From Fallopia convolvulus (Eukaryota; Streptophyta; Magnoliopsida; Caryophyllales; Polygonaceae): DNA of 64,000 nt. Positions 20,514-29,990 of the stretch are shown piece by piece. A model generated the notes under the pieces. That model ran no database searches, was not told the DNA's origin, and saw nothing but the letters and a program-made list of their open reading frames with translations. Location of the stretch: positions 9,537,979 to 9,601,978 of the forward strand of contig OZ024733.1 of assembly GCA_964016875.1 (NCBI GenBank). The letters run 5' to 3'. Every line of letters begins with the position of its first letter. Position 1 is the first letter of the stretch. The position numbers were made by a program, and so were the translations under genes.

Positions 20514-20730
20514 TGACATTCATGTTCAGACAAATGTGGGTTACACGATGACATTGAAGAATGTGTGACATGTACTTGATTTGCGTATGAATCAGATTTC
20601 TCTTCATGCTTTGGATATAGACGGCTACCACAGTTTCTTTGGTGATATGAGGTGGAAGCTGACAAAAGGCTCAATGGTGACTGGTAGAGGGATTCTCAAC
20701 TACACTCTGTATAAGACTTAGATGAAGGTC
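20514..20730 (+). pseudogene. Ty1/copia remnant, right part
   Basis: This continues the copia frame interrupted at 3,042: IHVQTNVGYTMTLKNV, then LDLRMNQISLHALD, then GDMRWKLTKGSMVTGRG. These match the protease-to-integrase stretch of copia polyproteins (KDVRHVPDLRLNLIS; GKWKLTKGSLVVARG). One stop lies within it. The rest of pol and the 3' LTR are lost. Confidence 0.75.
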
Positions 20731-21747
20731 ACAAGAGGTGGCTTGATTACCGATTTTTGATGAATTTTTGGTGTCTATTTTATTGTGAATTAAGGACATG
20801 TTTTATTGATATTTGGAAAGGCATTACCCGATTATGTGAGTGTATCAAAAATACAATTATTGGATAAATTAGGGCATATTTTACTACGTAATAGACAACA
20901 CATAGCCATCGTAGCTTCTTCAAATTGCTTGGTCACTTTCAACCAATTCCTCCTCCAAACCCTACTCAATAACTTATATCCTTTGAATGAATCGATATCA
21001 TTTTTATTGATGACACTTGATAAGTATCCTTATGTTTTCTAATTGTAATGACATCCGGTCTTAAAAAATAAAGGTCCAAATCACATCTTCATTTAAATTC
21101 GTGTACAAATATTTTCAACTTCACGTGCAAATTTTTCAAAAATTTTGTTTAAGAAGTGTTTTAGCCTTGGCTTGCAAATATTTTCAACTACATCTACAAA
21201 ATTTTAGAATTTCGTGTGCAAATGTTAATAAAATCCTAGGATTTCATCTAAAACCATTGATTCCATAATTTATGAAGGGTATTTTTACCAACCAAAATTT
21301 TTTAATTGAACTAATTCTTCACCTGTTCAATCACGTTTCCTTTCTTTTCTTAAAAGTTTAATTTGTGGATAGGCCGATGCCAATATTGACAAACTCTTCT
21401 TTCCATTACAACCTTAGTCCTTATTTATAAGTTCTATGTCTTCAGTTGTCTCGCCTGGCCTATGATTTTCTTCTATCCCTTTTACATTCATTGGATGTCC
21501 ATTGAAGCATACCATCTTCCTTTGTAGAGCATATTGTGTGAATAAAACACAAGTAATTCTAATATCAATCTAATGCTAAATCTTTGTATAGTACTCAAAT
21601 TCGCTATTTGCGTCATGGTTGTTTGTCTTCATGTTACTTAATGAAGCGGCAATTCAAACAAGATTCGATCTTGTAAGATGTTATTCTGGCTGAAGTTAGC
21701 CACAAGGTTCAGAGCGAAAATGATCTTATTCTTAATTAGTCATGATC
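20731..21747. other. Non-coding AT-rich stretch
   Basis: I see no gene. Around 21,095-21,225 a degenerate phrase like CGTGTGCAAATATTTTCAAC recurs three or four times. The right end is probably the 3' internal region of the gypsy element that follows, but no protein is readable. Confidence 0.4.
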
Positions 21748-21998
21748 TAGTTTCGTGGATGAAACTCTTCTAAGGAGGTACTATTGTAACGACCAACATT
21801 TTCGTATGGGTTTCCTAGTTAAGTTGAAGATAGTTTCACGGACGAAACTCTTTTAAGAGGGTACTATTGTAATGACCCTCATTTTTCGTAGGAATTTCCT
21901 AGTTGAGTTTAAGCTAGTTTCGGGGACGAAACTATTTTTAAGGGGGTACTATTGTAATATCCCTCATTTTTATAAAGGGTAAAAATGTAATTTTATAT
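21748..21998 (+). repeat. Polypurine-tract/LTR-start module, three tandem copies
   Basis: Units start at 21,748, 21,831 and 21,915 (83 and 84 bp apart). Each has TAGTTTC-(G/A)-GGACGAAACT, a purine tract ending GGTACTATTGTAA, and the first bases of the LTR. Only the third runs into a full LTR. This junction is normally unique in an element. Confidence 0.85.
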
Positions 21999-23076
21999 TT
22001 TCCTTTAATATAATGAAATATTTCCATAATTTATTTCTTAAAGTTATAATGTTATAACATTATAAATGTTATAAGATTGGTTTATAAGTTTCAGACCATA
22101 TTAAAGGTTACAAAAATTATTGTCTCGTATTATATATATTAATTATGAACCATAAGAATTATGATTTTATGATTATTATAATATGATAAAATGTAACCAT
22201 GAATAATATGAGTCTCATTTATTATTTAAAAATTATAAGAGAATAATTATAAGCGATAAAACTTATGAAGAAGTATTATAATAATATTTCTAAAATTTAT
22301 ATAAATGCTTTTAAGCTAAATTTTTAATAAAATAAATTATTTAAAGGTCATATATTTAATTGAGTTAATAGAAGTCCCCAAGTCAAGGTGGAAGGGGCAT
22401 CTTTATCGCTTTTATAAAACTAGAGGGGTTCTTTGTGCAATTTTCCGGAAATAGATTGAAAACTCAAGGGTTGTCTTCAACCTTGAACACGAAACTTCAA
22501 TTGCTCATAACTTCTTCGTTTCTCAACGGATTTTTGATCAAAATATGTTTCGGAAAGCTCATGACATGTTCTATATAAACACTCAATCAATTTAAGGAAA
22601 CGTACTTGAATGTGTATTTGGGCATACGATTAATTCAAGAGTCGTTTCTATCCAAAGTGACTTGAATTTGGTCTAATTAATGAGGTTTATCTATTGATTG
22701 GCATGATTAGGCATTATGGGTGGATAAGAACTTAATAATGTAGCAAGTGAATGGGTGGATTGGTACAAATTCAATACCAAAATTGATGGAAAAGTGGAAA
22801 AACGTTTTGTTTGATGTGATGACTTCGATTTCAATATCCAACGCCGTTTCAAGCTCTTTTTGTTTATTTTTAGGGTATATAAACGAAATAGCATTTTGCA
22901 TAAACAAGTTGACGTAAAAGTCAACTCTTGTATGACAAGGCGGTTTGAGTAGACCTCGAAAGGTAATCTCGTAAGTAGACACCGAAGGGTAGTCTCGTTT
23001 AGGTGTAGACCGTAAAGGTAATCACCACCGACCCATTAAAACATTTTATAAAGTTGTCTTGCATAACGGCTACGAG

Positions 23077-23379
23077 TCATTCAAATAAATCGAATTTTCC
23101 ATCAATGAATATTGCCCCTAGTCCATGCCAAGGGATACCGCAATATTGTTGTGAGATAAAACGTATCAAACGACAATAGAGATATTGGCAAGACAACTCT
23201 ATCAAGATTAAACGTACCTTGTTCGAGTCCCACGACTCTTCTTCACCCATGACTTGGACGAAGTCGTTTTCCCATGGCCCTTGTGGTTCTTCCTTCACTT
23301 GGACGAGACCATCACGCCATGAATCTTGAGGTGCTTCTTTCACAAGCACTCGTGAAAACCGATCCATGATATCACACAA
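23077..23379 (-). CDS. ORF inside the LTR, repeated KEEPQ motif (left copy)
   Basis: This ORF begins MCDIMDRFSRVLVKEAPQDS and contains three approximate repeats of VKEEPQ-SW/GPWENDFVQV ending in EEESWDSNK. The codons for SNK are followed directly by GTACGT, a good splice donor at 23,217, so the rest of the listed ORF may be intron. The same ORF and donor are kept in the other LTR at 28,840-29,079. I recognise no family. It could be a short first exon whose partner lies in the internal region, or a chance ORF preserved because LTRs are copied together. Confidence 0.35.
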   Translation of the reverse strand: MCDIMDRFSRVLVKEAPQDSWRDGLVQVKEEPQGPWENDFVQVMGEEESWDSNKVRLILIELSCQYLYCRLIRFISQQYCGIPWHGLGAIFIDGKFDLFE

Positions 23380-23875
23380 AATGTGTTTGCTTTCAAAATG
23401 GAAACGCTTGACTACACAACCCTAGTCTTGACCGACTACTTGTATATTAGTGACAAAAATTTTGTGTCTTCTTGTGTATAATCAAATGGACGACCAACAC
23501 CCACATTTATAGGCGTCCAAGACTGTCCATTAACCGCCAAAAGGAAGTTACATTGGTCGGTTGAGAAATTGAGAGGTTGAGAGTGAATTTAGGGAATTTG
23601 TAACCAACTCTACCCTTATCCAACTTCTCTCTTTCCTTGTCATCTTAGGCATCTAAAACAGCCCAATATGGAGTCCATTTGCCATCCAAAATCCAGCCCA
23701 TAAAGGCCCAAGGAATTGGTCCAAAACTCCCATAAAAAAGCCCAATCCAAAGCCCACAAGCCAAGCCCAAAATAGCAAAGCATGAGGCCCATTCTCTAGT
23801 CCATGCATGCGGCCCATCAAGCCCAAGCGCACACCCCATGGGCCGGCCCACGATGGCCCATAGCAAGCTACCATA

Positions 23876-24290
23876 GCTAGGTACCTAGCTAGATCACTTA
23901 CTTAGTGTAGCTGGCCCTTAGCTAGTCGAGCCTTGAGCTGCGTTTTAGCTCGTTGAGCTGACTTAAAAGCTATTTGAGCTAACTTGAGCTAGTTTGAGCT
24001 TCCTTGAGCTAAACCCTAGCTACATGAGCTTTTTACCAAGCTTGTACTTTGAGTCAAGAGCTTATTTAAGCTTCTAGAGCTAACTATAAACTAGTTTGAA
24101 GCTTTAATACTCCTTTCTAGTATTCAAAACTATGTGCCAAGCTAATCTCAAGCTTTGATCCTTGCATAATGCATTCATCAAGATTAGAGAAGCTTTGAAA
24201 CATTCATATAAACTTGCACAAAGCTATAAGGCTCATTTACTAAGCTCAAAACCAAACCTTAGCTCAAATGCTCGGACTCGGCGCCTTGTG
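23876..24290. repeat. AGCT-rich degenerate short repeat (left LTR)
   Basis: Dozens of TTGAGCT or CTAGCT words recur roughly every 10 bases. AGCT is its own reverse complement, so both strands look alike. The block is mirrored at 29,570-29,990, where a 30-bp indel made of the same words separates the copies. Confidence 0.75.
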
Positions 24291-27200
24291 CCTAAGCCAT
24301 AGGTGCGCAGCTAGCTCTTGGCAACCACGGAAGTGCGGACGCTAAGCATAGGCGCGCCCCAACCAGCTTCACACACATGCACACGAACATGCCATGGCGC
24401 GCTTCGTTCCAACACCGTGCCAACGCAATGCAAGTGCGCACACCATGCACCGTCGCGCCTTACCGAGCGCCGCTGCCTTGTACCGCAGCCGAGTACCATA
24501 CGCGATGTAGGTGCGCCCTTGTCTCATGCCGTTTCACATGAGGTTTCATGCCTCGGCGTCGGGATGCATCTCTTGGATTTCTTTTCTATTTATGACCACT
24601 TTACTTCTCTTTTTCATATCATGACAAGTCACATTAATCAGTTTTCTCAATCGACATTTCTTTGTGACTTCTTTACCTCAACATGCTTACAATGGGATTG
24701 ATGACTTTTCACAAATCACCAACATTCCTCCCCCAAATGAGCAATGTCATCAAAACTCAAAAACTTTTCCAAACTCTATATCATAGAAGTAAATATCCCA
24801 TGGATTTGAATTTACAACTTGTAGCTATCACATTGTGCACTAAAGAATCGTGGTGTTCTAAGAATTGAACCACTCAACTTGTCTAAGTACATCAAGCAAT
24901 AGTACGACATGAGTTAACCTTAACGTTTATTCTTTAAACTTGACGCTTTTAAAGGCTTTTACGTCCTATATCCATTTCACATATGCTTTTAGGTGAGTAG
25001 TCCTAGAACTCCCTTGGAAGAAACCTTATACTTCCACATATGCTTAGTTAAACCTTCTAACGTGCTCCTACCAAGGCACTTTCCGAAGTCTCATTAATGA
25101 AACAAAGTTTCAAAACTTCCCCTTTTAATGTAGGCTAGAGCATCTTCCTTTCATGGGTAGTTTTATGCTCTCCAACCATATGTCCTTGGCCTATCACATT
25201 GAATTCAGCCCTACACCTTTCGATAAGGGGGAATTGGGCGTCCAAGTCATAAAATTGCTCCTTAGGATTTTAACCCCATCCCTCAAATTGAATTTAACAC
25301 AAATCCTTATGTTAATCTTCTCGGTAGAGAAATCAACAACTTTATTTATGTTTAACAAAACTCAACAGAGTTGACTCTAAGTGTGAATTATTTCTCAAAA
25401 TAATATCCCTTCACACCTAAATCTCAAATTCCGACTCCAAGGTCGAATTCAGCAAGATTGCCTCTTGAGACTTCTCAAGAATGTGCCCCCATCACCCAAA
25501 TAGGAATTCATGACCAATCTTCGACTAAAGGTCTTCCATATTTTAGTGACCCAACTTGCATCTTAACCTTTCCAAAATAGAAAGCATTTCCACACATCCA
25601 ATGCCTAAAGCGTTAAAACATCATACCCTTGATAATGGCCATGTCAAGGTATCAACACCTTACCACTTGAGCGTCCTCAAGCCATGACACACATACTTTA
25701 GAACCGTGTATCCCTTGATCCATAGGTGTTACTATCATGTGTAAAATCAAGGAATTTTCAATCCCTTTCCAATGTATTGCAAACCTAGAAGAAGATTTAG
25801 AAAATCTAATTCACCTTAATCTCTTCACATTGGCATCTTCATAATTTCATCAATGAAGAACTTCATAGACAAGACCTTTTCTATCTCATCTATTTCATTT
25901 GGTTTCTACCAAATTAGCCATGTCATTTTCATATAGACTTATTAAACCACTCCTTGACCAGAGTTATTAAACTTACTATATTATTTCATGCTATAAGCAT
26001 ATAGAGTCCTTTAGAAAGACTTTCCAAAAGACATTCTTTTCTTTTTGGCCATTCAGCATAAAGTTTTCCACTTCATGTACCACTTTCATCCTAACCACCA
26101 ATTTTATTAAGAGTTTCCATAGGATCATCATCCATATGACAATATGTGATGATTCAATTCTTCCTTTTCTTATAAATCATTTATCAAAGAAAACTTGAAG
26201 AATTATGCTCACTAGACAATCATCTTGTCACAAGTGTTCACTACACATGTTAAGATTTATCTTTCATAAACCATGCCATTATACTTCCATTAGTCTTTTC
26301 AATGATCTATTTAACCATAAGACTTATGTACCAAAGTTGTCAATATTAAGCCTTCAAGGCGCATTGACACTTTCCTTGGATCTGAGGATGGATCAAACGT
26401 CCTCTTAGGTCTCTTATAGACCATTACTTGTCAAATTGAAAGTTCTAAAACCAGCCTTCCAAAATTCTCAAACAAGTTCTATCAATCCAACCTAATGGCA
26501 TACAACATGAGCCACCCCAAGAACCATATGGGGTATGTGATAATCCAAGTTCTTAAACTCAATCACATCATTTCAACATTTCCAAAACTAGGAAAACATA
26601 TCATGACTTCAAGTATGGTTTCATTGATTAACCAACCAAAATCAAGTGCTTAGTAGTAGGTGCGCCAATAAGCCACCAATCGGGATACAACGCTCATGCG
26701 TCAAGCAACCGCTACGGATAAGGTTCAAAATATGACCAGCCTTGGCGCGTCTTGCGCTACCCAATGTCGTGCCATGAGTTTTGCCAAGAGGCGATGCTAG
26801 CGAGCGCCACGCTCCCAAAGGAGCGATACAACAATATTCGGCATGAGCGCGCCTTTTCCTTGTCGCATACCCAATCATGCCAAACTCCTAGCACCAAGTC
26901 TTGGTGCGCCGAGGCATGTACGAAACCTTGGGCATGCCAAAGACTTTTCCATGTGTGCCCACGACTCAACCCATGTGCGGCGTCTTCTAGCGCCGAGAAG
27001 GTCGATGCACCGGCCCCATTGTGGACGTGCTTGTGGTGCGTCATTCGTGCCATGGCCACTAATGCCAAGAGCAATGAAGATTGGTGCCTAGACTCGGCTT
27101 TCCCATGGCGCGCCTTAGCCCAAACAAGGGCATGTCTCGGTTTTATTTCAAAGACATATTTTGCGTCGATCCCCTTTTATGGCAATACCTTGGCATTTAA

Positions 27201-27650
27201 ACTCGTTTAGTCATGGCATGTTTCATGTCGACATTTAGGCAAGCCAACAAATAAACCATACTTCATTTTATATCCAAGTCACTATCCTTGACACATGCCA
27301 AGACCGGTCAAGCCATGACCGACCCTTGTCATGCCCAAGTGTCAAAGCCTATGCACTTGACACTTTCAACTTTGTCAAACTTTTTTTTCTACTAGGCCAT
27401 ATGATATATGACTCTCATGAAATCATTGCTCAATGTAACCATGCAATAAATCTTAATTTTAAACCAATCAAGACTATCATATTTCCTTTTCTATAAGAAG
27501 CACGGTTTTCATGAAATCACAAAGTGAACATCCACATGCATCTTATCAAAGAGACTCTCACCATCTCTTTTATGTGTTCTTTAGTGTATTCATGGCCAAC
27601 ATGTGTTCACCCTCTCACGCGGGGGGCAATCCAGTAGACCCTTACATTAG

Positions 27651-27698
27651 TAGACCCGAAGGTAGTCTAATTACTCTAGTAGACCCGAAGGTAGTCTA
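27651..27698. repeat. Two TAGACCC/GTCTA hairpin units
   Basis: TAGACCCGAAGGTAGTCTA occurs at 27,651-27,669 and 27,680-27,698. Each has 5-bp arms (TAGAC/GTCTA) round a 9-base loop. Related words (GTAGACCCCGAAGGGTAGTCT) occur in the LTRs at 22,950-23,030 and 28,650-28,730. Confidence 0.8.
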
Positions 27699-28031
27699 GA
27701 GCATGAGTCATCCCAATCAAAGAATGGTCGACTCAAGGGTAATCTGATTAGGATCATCAAAAAAGGAATGAACCTAGAATCTACTTTTCCAAAGTCGATC
27801 TTAAGAATAGAACTTAGTGCTCTTATTGCACACATGTTGTTAAGATCATATTTATAAATCAAACCATAGTTTATTATTCAACCATAAACATTACATGACC
27901 ATTTTATTGATCAAATTACACACTAATACCCTTTATTCAAGGTATACAAACACACATAAATTAAAAGCACACAATCTATGCTAAAACACACACACATACG
28001 TGTATAAAGGAAACATTTACAATGCATAAAC

Positions 28032-28570
28032 CTAAGCACGGCGCCTTACACCACATAAAGAGCAATAGACCGACCTCATAGGCCTTCGATCCCCATAGAC
28101 GTTTTGCCAATAGGTGCCACCAACCGCGGCTCCTCCATCACCCAAAGGCTCGGCCCTAGGGATACCGCTCCTAGTCTTGGCACGCGTGTGCTTAGCCTTC
28201 GACCTCGTGCGCCGCTTGAACCTCGAGTACCCTTGCCTTTCCTCATGTCCATGACTAGGATCACGAGCCTCCATTGCCTTGGAGGGTTGAGGCGCAAGAA
28301 CCTCCTTTCCCATAGCACTCTCGAGATTGGTTCCAACCTTCATTTTGGTGATGTACCAATCCTAATACTCCATGCCACGGTTGTACTCTTCAAGCCAATC
28401 ATTGAAGTCTTTGAGCCCTCCACTATCTACTTCGATCGGCCTTATAGGACTAGGAGGTTTGATTTTGACTTCCCTCAAGTAAAAGGTCACGTCATCAAAC
28501 CGTTTTATCTCCTCGTTTAGCCAAATCCTCAAACTTAACAAAACAAAACAACAATGCAAAACATAACACA
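28032..28570 (-). pseudogene. Possible internal ORF of the non-autonomous element, one stop
   Basis: On the reverse strand two ORFs share one frame and are separated by a single TAG. The first is acidic (RFDDVTFYLREVKIK, DFNDWLEEYNRGMEY) and the second basic (EERQGYSRFKRRTRSKAKHT). Acidic then basic composition is common in Gag-like proteins, but I recognise no domain. It lies just inside the 5' LTR, where gag would be. It could equally be chance. Confidence 0.35.
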
Positions 28571-28839
28571 AACAAATATTCGTTGAAGATTTTTTATTTT
28601 TTAGGGTATATAAACGAAATAGCATTTTGCATAAACAAGTTGACTTGAGTAGACTTCAAAAGGTAATCTCATGAGTAGACCCCGAAGGGTAGTCTCCTTT
28701 GGGTGTAGACCGTAAAGGTAATAACCACCGACCCATTAAAACATTTTATAAAGTTGTCTTGGATAATGGCTACGAGTCATTCAAATAAATCGAATTTTCC
28801 TTCAACGAATATTGCCCCTATTCCATGCCAAGGAATACC

Positions 28840-29079
28840 TCAATATTGTTTTGAGATAAAAGGTACCAAACGATAATAGAGATGTTGGCAAGACAACTCT
28901 ATCAAGATTAAACGTACCTTGTTCGAGTCCCACGACTCTTCTTCCTCCTTGACTTGGACGAAGTCGTTTTCCAATGGCCCTTGTGGTTCTTCCTTCACTT
29001 GGACGAGACCATCACGCCATGAATCTTGAGGTTCTTCTTTCACAAGCACTTGCGAAAACCGATCCATGATATCACACAA
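28840..29079 (-). CDS. ORF inside the LTR, repeated KEEPQ motif (right copy)
   Basis: 79 codons, beginning MCDIMDRFSQVLVKEEPQDS. Substitutions against the left copy are mostly A/E, M/K and W/L changes within the repeat. The donor AAG/GTACGT lies at 28,918/28,917. As part of the 5' LTR, this is the copy that would be transcribed towards the internal region. No known family. Confidence 0.38.
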   Translation of the reverse strand: MCDIMDRFSQVLVKEEPQDSWRDGLVQVKEEPQGPLENDFVQVKEEEESWDSNKVRLILIELSCQHLYYRLVPFISKQY

Positions 29080-29569
29080 AATGTGTTTGCTTTCTAAATG
29101 GAAACGCTTGACTACACAACCCTAGTCTTGACCGACTACTTGTATATTAGTGACAACAATTTTGTGTCTTCTTGTGTATAATCAAATGGACGACCAACAC
29201 CCACATTTATAGGCGTCCAAGGCTGTCCATTAACCGCCAAAAGGAAGTTACATTGGTCGGTTGAGAAGTTGAGAGGTTGAGAGTGAAATTATGGAATTTG
29301 TAACCAACTCCACCCTTATCCAACTTCTCTCTTTCCTTGTCATCTTAGGCGTCTAAAACAACCCAATATGGAGTCCATTTGCCGTCCAAAATCCAGCCCA
29401 TAAAGGCCCAAGGAATTGGTCAAAAACTCCCCTAGAAAATCCCAATCCAAAGCCCACAAGCCAAGCCCAAAAGAGCAAAACATGAGGCCCATTCTCTAGT
29501 CCATGCATGCGGCCCATCAAGCCCAAGCACACGCCCCAGGGGCCGGCCCACCATGGCCCATAGCAAGCT

Positions 29570-29990
29570 AGCATAGCTAGGTACCTAGCAAGGTCACTTA
29601 CCTAGTGTAGCTGGCCCTTAGCTAGTCGAGCTATCATCCAGCTAGTTGAGCTGGCTTGAGCTGCATTTTAGCTCGTTGAGCTGACTTACAAGCTATTTGA
29701 GCTAACTTGAGCTAGTTTGAGCTTCCTTGAGCTAAACCCTAGCTACATGAGCTTCTTACCAAGCTTGTACTTTGAGTCAAGAGCTTATTTAAGCTTCTGG
29801 AGCTAACTCTAAACTAGTTTGAAGCTTTAATACTCCTTTCTAGTATTCATAACTATGTGCCAAGCTAATCTCAAGCTTTGATCCTTGCATAATGCATTCA
29901 TCAAGCTTAGAGAAGCTTTCAAACATTCATATAAACTTGCACAAAGCTATAAGACTCATTTACTAAGCTCAAAACCAAACCTTAGCTCAA
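29570..29990. repeat. AGCT-rich degenerate short repeat (right LTR)
   Basis: Counterpart of the block at 23,876-24,290. It holds about 30 bp more (GAGCTATCATCCAGCTAGTT region near 29,628). Confidence 0.75.

Larger units (their letters stand above)
22861..24724 (-). repeat. 3' LTR (left copy)
   Basis: On the forward strand it starts TGTTTATTTTTAGGG and ends CACCAACA. It contains a conserved ORF, GTAGACC hairpin motifs, an AGCT-rich block and a GGCGCGCC-rich block. Confidence 0.9.
24725..28590 (-). mobile_element. Internal region of the 1.86-kb-LTR element
   Basis: The left 1.9 kb is AT-rich with no ORF of note. 26,650-27,130 is GC-rich with many GGCGCGCC and TTGGCGCG words like those of the LTR. 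An ORF of 152 codons lies across it, but in a compositionally biased stretch that is open on both strands, so I do not call it a gene. A candidate reverse-strand coding remnant lies at 28,032-28,570. Confidence 0.6.

Noticed and set aside
26752..27210. 152-codon forward ORF in the 1.86-kb-LTR element
   Set aside because: It lies in a GC-rich repetitive stretch that is open on both strands, with no recognisable motifs.
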